Assembly: GCA_036924255.1 (NCBI GenBank)
Contig: JAUPFN010000006.1
Span: 4,131,501 to 4,195,500 of the forward strand
DNA length: 64,000 bases
Direction of reading: 5' to 3'
DNA from: Apodemia mormo
Lineage: Eukaryota; Arthropoda; Insecta; Lepidoptera; Riodinidae
Shown one piece after another: positions 52,791-64,000 of the stretch. The translations under genes were made by a program, and so were the position numbers. How positions within the stretch are numbered: position 1 is the stretch's first letter; each line of letters begins with the position of its first letter. A model generated the notes under the pieces. It did not search any database. It was not told the origin of the DNA and was given only the letters and a program-made list of their open reading frames with translations.

Positions 52791-54429
52791 AGTTGGGGAT
52801 ATATTAAAACTTTTATGAAATATTAGACTTACGCTTTCGCAGCATTATTACGACTACTAATTTAAAAAAAAACAAACTTGGTAGTAATTTTAAACAAAAA
52901 GCTGAAACAATTCCAATAGCTAACATATACGTACAAAAAAACTTAAAAACTTATAATAATCTAATAATAACAAAAAATAACCTATTTTACTTAATACTCA
53001 CAAATGCAACCTAAATGACTAAAACTATAAGCAAATAACTAAATTAAAATGAAAAAAATATATTTGTACTTCAAATATTCCAACTAAAAACAATAACTAC
53101 ACCTACTGTACTGAGTAATAAATTGTTTCGAGAATTGAATTAACTATATTACCTTTAAATAAAAAAGACCAAAATGTACACAACCGTCTACGATGTCTGC
53201 CTTTATGTTCATGCGTCTGAGCGCATTCGGGTCGCATACACAAGAATGTCGCGGCATTGCTTGGGTCGCCCGTCTAACGCCGGTTAGCGCGAACGTCACA
53301 GTAGGCGCATAGTGGCGCTTCATTCAGCTTAATCTTATCGCAACGACATTTTAACTATTCGTCTAAATTTTTTAATGTAAAAGACAAAGTTCATCTACAT
53401 AAAACGCTGAAAGCGACAAATGTATCAATTTTAAGACGAATTTAAATACTCTGAAATGTGTGTTGTAAAAAAGTATTAAATTTATTGCTACTTCTGGCTT
53501 ACTATTTTAGATATAATGGATTCTACATAAACGGTAAATATATGCTGTTGCGGATTTTAATTTAAAATTATTTAAGTTGAACTATCCCATGCTACATTAT
53601 TTTTCTGTAGCTCCAATGTTTTGCAACTAAATAGCTCTCAAAAGGCAGGAATTTTCCCGACCTGCTTGATACTTATTACGACCAATAATTAAGACCATTT
53701 GCCAGCATGTCAGGCAGGTAGTGTAAGGCAAAAAGTTGCCCGATCAAATACGGGTGAAAAGCCTCAATTTAAACCGGTAAAAAAATTATCATCATCACCT
53801 CAACATCCTTTATACAAACTGAACGCAGATACGATAATGGAAGCATCTGCTTGGCGCACTCGTGAGGGGTCCACAGAGACCCATTTGCGAGACATCTCTT
53901 GCCGTATATTGTGAAGTAGCATTACTTAGGAACTAGCCACAGCTTGCAGCTGGCATTAATACCAAATGGATGTGATATATGACTAATAAATAATCCTATT
54001 ATTATTAAAATTACTGACAATTTTTTTTTATAGGGCAATGGGCCCACATCTCGTTCCCACCACTGTAACTTCTGTAAACCAGAATCAACAGCGGCAACCG
54101 TCCTGATAACCTCTGAGTTGCGAGCTCAGGGTGCCCTGGGGAAAAGCTAAGCTGTCTTGGATCCCGCAACGAAATTAATCAGAAGTATATAGGAGGAGTA
54201 GGAAAATACATCCTGTTTCCCTCCCTTTTTAGCAGGAGACAGCAAAATGTTAAAAGCATAAAAATGCTACGAAATGAGACTTTTACAATCAGATTAAGCC
54301 TGATTGCTATTGCACCACGGAAGTTTGGAAATTAGGGACCTACCAGAATGGCCTACTTAATTTTGATTACTAACATAACTAATTACTGACATTTATGAAT
54401 GAATAAATTTTAATAGTAAGAACAGGGGT
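52791..54429. other. No recognisable gene
   Basis: 53180-53340 is locally GC-richer (GCATTCGGGTCGCATACACA, CGTCTAACGCCGGTTAGCGC) and matches no repeat seen here, so it could be host-derived, but no long frame crosses it. A 71-codon frame at 53699-53914 has no domain. 54050-54240 is mildly GC-rich without frame support. Confidence 0.45.
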
Positions 54430-54720
54430 ATCTCACGTACTTTTCCCTCGTGTTGGGCTGCGCCCTTTTTGAAGAATAGCCCAACTGCCATTCTGCCAGT
54501 CTCGTCGTAAAAGACGACCATTTGTCTATACGCATCATCGTGACTACTAGTGGTAGAGTACCGCGATGTCTTGCCTGAGTATATGGTACTACCGCCTTAC
54601 CCATTCCTGCCGCAATAGCGTCAATACTTGTTATTATTGTATTCCGGTTTAGAAGGTAAGGTAGCCGGTTACGCATGTAGCATTACCCTCCCGCTACCGT
54701 ACCACCCTTATCAAATAATG
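54430..54720 (+). mobile_element. Retroposon A copy
   Basis: TCGTGTTGGGCTGCGCCCTT, CGTGACTACTAGTGGTAGAG, TACCGCCTTACCCATTCCTG and AAGGTAAGGTAGCCGGTTAC. The 3' end is lost. Confidence 0.8.
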
Positions 54721-55137
54721 CCGTACAAGTCGGATGCTACCGAAGGACAAGCGGCGCGTGTGAGACGCGTTTAAAATTCCTTTCTAAATAGCCGAAAAAC
54801 GAATAGCGCGCCTTCAAGTGATATTTGTGCGAAAGCCGCCAAAGCGAAACAATAGAACAAACAGCGACAAGGTGTTGTAATTTTTAAAATATTTGCTTAA
54901 CTCTAGGGAAATATAAATAAAAATACGAATATTAAAAAAACGATATCTTTTTTACTGCCTGAAATAAACTAATTTTAATATTTTTTTCAATAATGCCTTT
55001 AACCAACCTAAATACCTCTTTCGGATCGGACAGGGTTTTCTTTACATACTGTATAAAGACCAAATAGGAAATACACCCTTCCAAATAAAAAAAGGATTAT
55101 CCGAATCGCTTAATAAATGACTAAAATCTGGGTAAAA
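54721..55137. other. No recognisable gene
   Basis: AT-rich sequence with a GC-richer patch at 54730-54850. Nothing was recognised. Confidence 0.45.
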
Positions 55138-55212
55138 AGTATCTTCACGCCCATATCCCCGAAGGGGTAGGCAGAGGTACAACAGGTGCACCCACGATTA
55201 GCCGAAGATACT
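55138..55212 (+). repeat. Short GTATCTTC / GAAGATAC repeat
   Basis: AGTATCTTCACGCCCATATC to TAGCCGAAGATACTT, the complement orientation of 9172-9243, directly abutting SINE S2. Confidence 0.55.
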
Positions 55213-55215
55213 TGG

Positions 55216-55392
55216 TCCCACAAATGTGATAGGTGGCAAGCCTATCGCCAACCGGGCACTTTCCAATCCCGAGCGACTTTGTGTTTCTCAGAAAACTGAA
55301 ATAACACTTTTTTATGTGCCCAACCCGAGAATCGAACCCGGGACCTCATCTGGTCAACGCCAACGCTGGACTACTAGACCACAGAGGCGACT
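55216..55392 (-). mobile_element. tRNA-derived SINE S2
   Basis: On the minus strand: GTCGCCTCTGTGGTCTAGTA (box A TGGTCTAGTAG) and CCGGGTTCGATTCTCGGGTT (box B GGTTCGATTCT), then AGTGTTATTTCAGTTTTCTG and GGCGATAGGCTTGCCACCTA. Box B is nearly perfect. It is likely transcribed from the SINE promoter if expressed at all. Confidence 0.8.
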
Positions 55393-55469
55393 TCTGGGTA
55401 ACAGACATAAAAAATTCAGCCAATTTGAGAACACCCATCTTTTTAAGAAGTCGGTTGAAAAAACACCAC

Positions 55470-55705
55470 GCAACGGCGAGGCTACCTTACCCTTTAAACC
55501 GAAACACGACAGTAACAAGAACTAACGTTATTGCAATAATAAGTAGGACGGTGATACCAGAACCGGCCGGCACATTGCAGAACTCCACCAGCTTGTTGTC
55601 TCAGTGGTAGTATCTCGTATGGCCAGCCGTTCACATTTTACAAACTGCCAGGCAAAATGACAGATGGTCTATTCTTAAATGGAGGCTGGATTAACGCGGG
55701 GTAAG
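55470..55705 (-). mobile_element. Retroposon A copy, degenerate
   Basis: GCGAGGCTACCTTACCCTTT, ACACGACAGTAACAAGAACT, GACGGTGATACCAGAACCGG and ATTCTTAAATGGAGGCTGGA. Confidence 0.7.
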
Positions 55706-56459
55706 CAATAAAAAAGCCATCTCCTATTTGCCGATTTTACAAAAGAATTCACATCATTTGGCATACAAAACAACAAAATCACATATTATGTGAATTTGTT
55801 ATTTAAAATTAAATACATATAAAAGAAGCAGAAATTAACCAATCGGTTTAAAGTACATATAACTAAAAAACATATGTCCACATATAAACGAATGGAACCA
55901 AAATTATAATTGACTTATCTACAAGTTAAATTAAGTATAATCAAACGAAAAACAATACAAAGTTGTCTCATTAAATATAAAATCGACTCTTTGTTCACAG
56001 TCCTCTCGCCGCAAACTTTACTAAACCCTCATTAAACGTCTCGGCTTTTAATTATCTAGACTGTATTTTTTACGTCTTTAATATTATATTTAAAAAAAAA
56101 TATTAAATTGATGAATCTTAATTATCAATCCCGGGGCATTAGGTTATATTTAGCCGTTCTCGTCTTTATTGAAAGAAAATAATTTTAAAAGCTTTCCGGA
56201 TCTTAACTTTCACGAAATATTTAATTAAGTACGTTTTTTACGTTACTACGAGGCCTTTTATGTTAAAAGATAGTAAACCAGTAAATGGTTTTCGTAATAA
56301 AATCGGATAAACATCGCAACCCAAAGTTGGCAGTTTCAATACTCTCCACTAGTTAGGATAGGAGGAATATGTTTCACTATTGCTTGCATCATACAAGCTG
56401 CAAGTGAATATCTATACACATTTAATCATGTGAATCTGTAATAGACATGTGAATCTTAA
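55706..56459. other. No recognisable gene
   Basis: AT-rich sequence with no recognisable repeat. Confidence 0.45.
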
Positions 56460-57033
56460 AAAAAAATGTATAAACGGTTGATTGACCCTACGGGCCATCC
56501 CTGAAACTTCCCACTAAATTAATGTCTTTTAAGGTCAAAAGACCAAAAAAAATATAAGCATAGATTTTTCAGTTCAAACATCTATTTTGTTAAAACTAGC
56601 AATATATTAATTTTTTAAAAAGCTGTATATTTTGAAAACGATGATGGCATTCAACTCAATTCTTGAGACTTAAAATATTGTTTTAGCTAAATAATCGATA
56701 AGCTGAAAAATTTCAATGCAATGTCGAAAAATATTTTATTTTTAATTTTCTTCATTGATAAAACCCAAACAAATTGACCGATTTTGATTAAATTAATGGT
56801 ATTTGACGCAGGTTTTGAAGGGGAAAAGCTGATAAAATTTTCAAGTCAATCGGTGAATTTATTTGAAAGTTATTAAAAAAAATTAGTAAGTTTGCTAAAA
56901 TCAACGTAATTTTAATATTTGAAAAGCTATAAATTTTGAGAATTAGATTCGATTTTGATTTTTGAAACGGCATTTGATGAGGTTTTTTATCACTTAAATT
57001 ACGTAGAATATCAAAAAATGATTGGTTGAAAAA
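56460..57033. repeat. Repeat family D copy
   Basis: GGTTGATTGACCCTACGGGC, TCCCTGAAACTTCCCACTAA, AAAAAGCTGTATATTTTGAA and AATATCAAAAAATGATTGGTTG. The orientation is opposite to the 37105 copy. Confidence 0.65.
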
Positions 57034-57412
57034 CCACCCTGGTGTACAGCAGTGTAATATGGAACCCTCAATATGTGACATACGTAAACGCCATTCAACG
57101 AATACAGAATAAATTTTTGAACTTTATTAATGTTAAATGTAATATGAGAGAAAACCCCTTTACTAACAATAACCTATTGTCGCTTCGTGATAGACGTATT
57201 CTGCACGACATGGTTTTTCTCTATGAAGTGTGTTCTGGTAAAATTGATTGCCAACAGTTAACTGATTACATTTTAAATCTCTGTGTACCTTAAAAGCGTA
57301 CAAGACATACCAGTCTTCTACATGTCCCGGTCGTAAGGACCAATTGTAAATCTAACTGCTTGGCTGTCCGATTACCTACCACATACAATAAATGTTTACT
57401 TACATAAAGTCT
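57034..57412 (+). pseudogene. Jockey-like LINE C-terminal fragment
   Basis: Reads LVYSSVIWNPQYVTYVNAIQ, RIQNKFLNFINVKC, LSLRDRRILHDMVFLYEVCS and GKIDCQQLTDYILN, with a TAA at 57291. After a +1 shift it continues KRTRHTSLLHVPVVRTNCKS. IWNP.....I..IQ.KF, SL..RR...D..FLY....GKIDC and RTRHT..FHVP.CRTN are classic jockey thumb/C-terminal motifs. It lacks all catalytic parts. GATGAATAAATAAATAATAA at 57664-57683 may be its 3' end, separated by the (TA)n expansion. Confidence 0.85.
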
Positions 57413-57439
57413 ACTTTAAAAAAATGTGTGTGTGTATAA

Positions 57440-57638
<199 letters not shown>

Positions 57639-57689
57639 CTAATGCTCATGTAATTTTTTTGTTGATGAATAAATAAATAATAATTTTTT

Positions 57690-58866
57690 TTTTTTTATTT
57701 CTCAAAATCTTATGCACCGAATTGGTTCAAATTTTCAGGAAGTCTAATTTGAGTGGGATCCAATCGAATGCCATCAACCGCGTTTCGATCGGTCTGGCCG
57801 TTCAAAATTTATGAGATGTTTACATACACACATACACACACACATACATACAGACATAATGACGTCATCGTAGAAATAGTCGGAAAAGGTTCCTAGGACC
57901 TCAAAACATGGACATCTGGTGAAAACTCGATTTTCGAAAATCGGGGTTAAAATCAGTAACTTCCTTATCTACATACGTAGTGGGAAATTAAAAATGTATA
58001 AACAGTTGACTCTACAGGCCATCCCTGAAACTTCCCGTTAAATTAAGGTATTTTAAGCCGAAAAAAGTAAAAACTATAAGCATAGATTTTTTCAGTTCAA
58101 CCATCTGTTTTTTTTAAAATGGCAGTATATTAACGTTTGACCCTGTGGGCCATCTCTGAAACGTCCTGCTAAATTAAGGTATTTTAAGTTTAAAAGGGTA
58201 AATAATATGAGTAAATATCATTGATATCAATGGTAAATATGTAAAAAAACATTTTTTTCAAACATTTTCGTCGTTGATAAATCACAAACAAATTGACTGA
58301 TTTTGATCCAATTAATGGTATTTGACGCAGTTTTTAAAAGAGAAAAGCTGATAAGATTTTAAAGTCAATCAGTGTATTAGCCTGAAAGATATTTCAAAAA
58401 TATTGAGTAGGTTTACTAGAAACAACGTAATTATAATATTTGAAAATCTGTAACCTTTGAAAATCAGATTCGATTTTGATTTTTTAGTACTAAAATATCG
58501 TAGAATACTAAAAAATGATTGGTTGAAAAATTTCGAAGTTATGTCGCAAAAACACTTTTTCAAATTTTTCGTCAACGATTTCTGGCAAACCGTTAAACCG
58601 ATTTTGATGCAATTTATGCATTAGACGTAGTGTTTTGAGGAATAGAGCTGATCAGTTTTTGTACTCAATCTGGAAGTTATATTTAAAAAATACTGCTTCA
58701 CCAAAATTTTTTTGAGGTGTTTTCAGAATTTCTCAAAATCTCCTGGTCCGACTTGGTTCATATTTTCAGGAAATTGAAGTTGAGCGGAATCCAATCGAAC
58801 GCTAACAACCGCTTTTCGATCGGTCCAGCCGTTCAAAAGTTATGAGAAGTTTACATACACACATAC

Positions 58867-58901
<35 letters not shown>

Positions 58902-59252
58902 CACACATTCATACATACAGGCATACTGACGTCATCGTGAAAGTAGTCGGAAAAGGTCCCTTTGAGTTAAATGCTTTGCCATTGCCATTGCCATTGCCAT
59001 GCCATTCGAAAGATCAAAATCGACCATCGTTTCAAAATATACAGCTTTTTAAAAATCAATATATATATATCAATATAAGCAAAATAGAAATTTGAACTGA
59101 AAATTATACTTGTATTTACTCTTTTGAGTTTAAAATACGTTTAAATAACGTTCGTTTAAATAAGTAAAGTTACTTTAAGTAAAAAAGCAAAAGACGTAAA
59201 AAACTTAAGTTTAAAAAAATTTAGCGGAAAGTTTTAAGGATAGCTCGTAGGG
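57690..59252. repeat. Repeat family D, several overlapping copies
   Basis: GGTTCAAATTTTCAGGAAGT, CCGCGTTTCGATCGGTC, CATAATGACGTCATCGTAGA and ATCCCTGAAACTTCCCGTTA recur as 57700-58000, 58130-58560 and 58730-59000. The block closes with GATAGCTCGTAGGG, directly before copy 2 of the large duplication. A (CA)n microsatellite lies at 58858-58908. Confidence 0.65.
58858..58908. repeat. (CA)n microsatellite
   Basis: About 25 CA units with TACA and AACA interruptions inside family D. Confidence 0.9.
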
Positions 59253-61107
59253 TCGCGATGACGTCAGTATGTCTGTATGTATGTTTGTGTGTGTCAACAA
59301 CTCATAAGTTTTGTTAACGCCTGGACCGATCGAAACGCGGTTGATGACATTCGATTAGATTCTGCTCAACTTATACTTCCTGAAAATTTGAACCAAATGG
59401 GCCCAAGAGATTTTGAGAAATTTTGAAAAAAACCCAAAAAAAACATTGTGGCGAAACAGAATTTTTTTAAATATCTTCCAGATTAATGTACTGATTGAGT
59501 ACAAAAACTAATCAGCTCTATTCCTCAAAAAGTTACGTCTAATGCATAAATTGCCTCAAAATAAGTTTATTCGTTTGGAAGTAATCGTTTACGAACATTT
59601 TGAAAAAAGTTTTTTTTCGATATAACTTCGAAATATTTCAACCAATCATTTTTTGGTATTCTACGATATTTTATGACTAAAAAAATTACGTCGAATGCCC
59701 TTTTAAAAATCAAAACCGAATCTTATTTTCAAAAGTTACAGCTTTTCAAATATTAAAATTACGTTTTCTTTAGCAAAGTTACTTAATATTTTTAAAATAA
59801 CTTTCAGGCTAATGTACCGATTGACTTCAAAATCTTATCATCTTTTCTTCTTTAATAACTGCGCTACGTACCGTTAATTGGTTAAAAATTGGTCAATTTT
59901 TTTGGGATCTATCAATGACGAAAATTTTTGAAAAAAATGTTTTTTGACATTGCTTCGAAATTTTTGAACCTATCGATTTTTTAGCTAAAGCAATATTTAG
60001 ATTGAGTTGAATGCCATTTGAAAAATCAAAATCGATCATCGTTTCCAAAATATACAGCTTTTCAAAAATCAATATACTGCCATTTTTATCAAAATAGATG
60101 TTTACACTGAAAAAACCTATGCTTATAGTTTTTACTATTTTGAGCTTAAAATACGTTAATTTAGCGGGAAGTTTCAGGGATGGCTTGCAAGATCAACCAT
60201 TTACAGATTACAGACAGTGATAGGTGACCAGTCTATCACCAGCTGGGTACTTTTCCAATCCCGTGCAACGTTGTTTTTATCAGCAAACTGAAAAATCACA
60301 TTTTTGATTTGCCTGACTCGGGAATCGAACCCCGAGAGTTTCTCTGAGGGAAAAATTCATTCGCTGAGTTTCTACCGCCAATTCTTCGTGCCTGCGGTAA
60401 GTCCAATATTAATTCTAAAAATATTGAAGGTTAAATAAATATAAATTTACTTTATAAGATCAACTTTTATTTTTAAATCTCATTTTTCCTAGAAAACTCT
60501 TACAGTGATGTGTACAGTTTTTAAAGTGGTGGTAGGTACTATATTATAGGTAGATCAGAAAATATGGTGTAAAATATGTAGATAACCTTTATAATTGTTC
60601 TGTGTAGATAACATTGATAATTATAGAAATCGTGTTTTTAATAAATCAAGAAATTTGTAAAGAATTTTTCTTAAACATAAGTACTAAAAAAAATTATATT
60701 AGAAACATTTTATTTATTATTTTGGTTTAATTTTTCTGCGCCTCTCTAGATACAAAGCCTGACGACGCCTTTGATGCGAATATAATAAATAATTTCCATG
60801 ATACATTAAAAGATGTTAAAGTCCATGATACATTAAAAGATGTAATTTGCATAAAAATACTTTCCTAATAATATTACTAGGTAATATAACTTAGCGAGCC
60901 CTTACAAAGCTCTGCTTTTGCTAGTAAATATTAATGTGAAAAAAATGTTCGCTACTATGTGTATAACGTAAGAACATTTTGTAAAGACCCTAACATATTA
61001 TCATTTTTGTTACATTTTGTTACGAATTTCATTTTTGTTATGATTTCATTTTTGTTTAATATTTCAGACAATGGTCATTTTAAATGATTTTCACCCACAA
61101 ATAAATA

Positions 61108-61403
61108 CTTTTGTTATAAACCGTCGCCTATAGAGAATAGCGTGTTGCCATCAGACGGGAAACTAATGTTACAATATACTTAAGCATGCCGGCTACCTTA
61201 TCCTCCAAACCGTAACACGATAGTGTCATGCACTGACGATACTGCGGCAGGAATAAGTAAGGCGGTGGTACCAGACCCGAGCGAGATAATACAGAACTCT
61301 AGAACCTAGTAGTCACGATGGTAGTGAAAAATTTGGACAATGCTTCGCCTTTTACAAACTGCCTGGAAGATGACCTATTCTTCACAGGGGACTCAGGCTA
61401 GAG
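61108..61403 (-). mobile_element. Retroposon A copy (duplicate of 39075-39370)
   Basis: Identical by eye to its partner in copy 1. Confidence 0.75.
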
Positions 61404-61638
61404 CAAAAAGCTAAAGAATCTACAGTTTGTGGAAAATAACACTATTTTACAATTCTGCTTTGCTATTCTGTAAGGACATTTTTGTTCATTTTATAGCTAA
61501 ATCCGCAGTGAGATTTCAATCCGCATTTTGTTAAAATGAAAAACGGCTGCAGCGCCGTAGTGTCGAGCGTCACATCGAGGTGTACTAGACACTAATGCGT
61601 GTGATATCAAATGCTTGTATTTGGTGCTCTGTAAGTAG

Positions 61639-61821
61639 AAATCGAACTTCGATCTGAAAACAGAAAATGGATCTGAAAACTCGAATTTACCTGTTGGATT
61701 AAAAGTTACTACGGAACAATTGAGATTGACTGACATTTTCTCGGATGCAATGGCAAGATTATTGGATTTAAATCAAATAATCCAAGAAGCACATGTACAG
61801 TCCGCGCGCGAGTCATTTTAA
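61639..61821 (+). pseudogene. Coding-like exon fragment (duplicate of 39606-39788)
   Basis: Same 60-codon frame ending SARESF and TAA. No difference from copy 1 was noticed. Confidence 0.4.
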
Positions 61822-62323
61822 AGTATGTTATTATTTATATGTATATTATACATTTTATTCAATTAAAACCTTGCACAACGGTGTAAGCATGGGATATCAC
61901 CGAACATGAAGGTTAGTATTTGTACTTGGATCAAAAGACAAAATCATATCCTATCTATTATGATATTCCCTGCTACTCAGAAATTATTCTGGACAGATTT
62001 TGTTGTTTTGATTTTCCATTTCAGATACTTATTATCATAGATTGAGTATTTTATGCAACTAGCACGTGCTGAATGCCGGTTGACCAGAGTGCATTTCATG
62101 ATGTATTTCAAATCACAGTTTCATCCACCAACCACAGGGATTGCATTCTACTTTAGTGCGTATACACACAGAAAATTATTCGCTATATGCCTAAAAACTA
62201 GTCATGAAAAAATAGAAAGCTTTTTATTTTAAACTAAGAAATACTTCCACTTAAAAATATATTTTTACCAAAGCAATATTTTATAACAAAACAATATAAA
62301 ACAATAATATATATAATTTAATA

Positions 62324-62593
62324 TGACCGCCCCATTGGTCGAGTGGTTAGCGACCCTGACTACGTGATCGATGGGGCCCGGGTTTGATCCCCGACGGGGA
62401 CAAACATTTGTGTGATGAGCATAAATGTTTCCGGGTTTAGGTGTTTATTAAATATATCCTAGTATTTATATATGTATTTCTATGTATTAGTATCGTTGAT
62501 TAACACCCATAACACAAGCAAATAATTTGCTTACTTTAGGGTTAAATCAGTATGTGTAATTTGTCCCGTGAATATTTATTTATTATTATATAA
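62324..62593 (+). mobile_element. tRNA-derived SINE S1 (duplicate of 40291-40560)
   Basis: Boxes A and B are intact. It carries the single base difference seen between the duplicated copies (G at 62556). Confidence 0.85.
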
Positions 62594-63201
62594 GTCATCG
62601 TTAAACAAGGCTTTATTCATTATATGTAAATATATTAAATATATTAAATTCACGTATCTATAAAAAACATTACAACTAACTTATTTGGGGTATTTTTATG
62701 CCTCCTGCAATTATGTTTTAGCATTTAATTCAGTAATTAATCAAATTATTATATTCATTAACAGTTTATTTAATTTGTGTTTCTTTATCAATATTTTAAC
62801 TTTCGCCTATAAAATATTCCATACACTACTTGGCTACAAACATTTATTTTTATTTATACGAGAAGTATAGTTTTCTACCGGTAAATATTCTTAGAAGCAA
62901 ATAATTCTGTAGAATGGTGCACTTATTATATCAAATATTCCACAAAATAGCGGCCAAGGGGCACATTAGAAATCGTATCACAAAACAATGTCGTAATATT
63001 TTCCCCGAGCTTTATTGCCTGCACTCAGTAATTGTCGTTATAGTGCGGGGCCGTTCCTTTATCCTTCAATGCATTTTCTTAATAGAATCGATTTTTAAAT
63101 GGACTCACGTGTAATCACCTTTTGTAACGATACGAGCTGGCTATGAGTGAGATTAATTTTAATTTCTTGTGAATTATAAACAAGTTTGATCGATACGTAA
63201 G

Positions 63202-63310
<109 letters not shown>

Positions 63311-64000
63311 CTAGCCACCCTTTTAAGTATCTTCTCTTCGGCTAATCATAGGTGCACATGTTGTACCTCTGCCTACTTCTTCGGGGATACGGGCGTGAAG
63401 AATTTTTATATAACGTCAGTATGTCTGTATGTATGTATTTGTGTGAGTGTGTGCGTGTGCTTGACTGATCGAAACGCAGTTGATGGCATTCCACTGCATG
63501 CCGTTTCAAAAACCAAAATTGAATCTAATTTTCAAAAGTTACAGCTTTTTAAATATTAAAATTACGTTGTTTTTAGCAAATTTTCATAGCATTTTTGCAA
63601 TAACTTTCAGGCTAATTCGCAAATAAACTTGAAAAATCTTATCAGCTTTTCTCCTTAAAAACTGTTTCAAATACCGTTAATTGGATCAAAATCGGTCATT
63701 TTTTGGCCAATTTGCATTGGCAACAAAATTTTTCTACACTTTTAATCGTCAGCACTTGATGAAACTCCATTATAATACAATATTTATTCATTTATAACAC
63801 TTATACTGTTTCACAATAAGGTTAACAATATTTAATTTCCAGAAGAAATTATGGTATTTAATTTGCAAATTTTTCGTGAAGTGTTATATGGAACTGCTGT
63901 GATGCGACTGAAATGAAAGGTAGTGTAAGGAATAGGGCAAACTTATCCAAAGTCTGAAATTATAGAAGACCACAGCGGCACAATAGTCCACCCACTTCCA

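Overview
This window looks like repeat-dominated, AT-rich nuclear DNA from a moth or butterfly (Lepidoptera). The evidence is the repeat content. There are Helitron-like elements ending CGCGGGCACAGCTAGT with (CTGT)n stretches, poly(A)-tailed retroposons, tRNA-derived SINEs, jockey/CR1, RTE and RNase H-bearing LINE tails, a mariner, fold-back elements and many long (TA)n tracts. I cannot name the species. I see no intact host protein gene, rRNA gene or functional tRNA gene. Almost every recognisable coding stretch is a broken transposon gene.

Layout. 1-9.9 kb: a LINE tail, a PIF/Harbinger-type MITE carrying a nested retroposon, an RNase H-bearing LINE fragment, retroposon A, and a nested fold-back element (7853-9171) with hammerhead-ribozyme-like motifs in both arms, followed by two Helitron-like copies facing opposite ways. 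10.47-19.83 kb: a (TA)n tract split by a 9.2-kb composite of two LTR-type elements joined head to head (10560-15140 and 15141-19787). 20.2-23.6 kb: a 3.34-kb decayed P- or hAT-like element with 8-bp target duplications, inserted in a retroposon A copy; a 294-bp MITE of the same family lies at 33853-34146. 24.7-26.4 kb: an element with long inverted ends. 27.8-29.0 kb: a dead mariner. 30.5-36.7 kb: retroposon A, fold-back/ribozyme-like families, and a 1.17-kb element with repeated subterminal motifs. 37.2-42.0 kb is repeated almost base for base at 59.25-64.0 kb. 42-59 kb: more SINEs, Helitrons, LINE tails, a 153-bp trimer, a diverged ~120-bp array and another jockey fragment.

Nothing here works together as a gene pathway. 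The biology is transposon nesting and amplification. The most interesting signals are (1) families carrying CTGANGA - stem - GAAA with pairing flanks, in the order of a type-I hammerhead ribozyme and with compensatory changes between copies; (2) the head-to-head LTR composite, whose same-strand LTR pairs are virtually identical while the two pairs differ from each other by roughly 10%; and (3) the near-identical 4.7-kb duplication spaced 22,033 bp apart, which is either a very recent tandem duplication or an assembly artefact. Percentages and matches are by eye; no alignment or database search was run.
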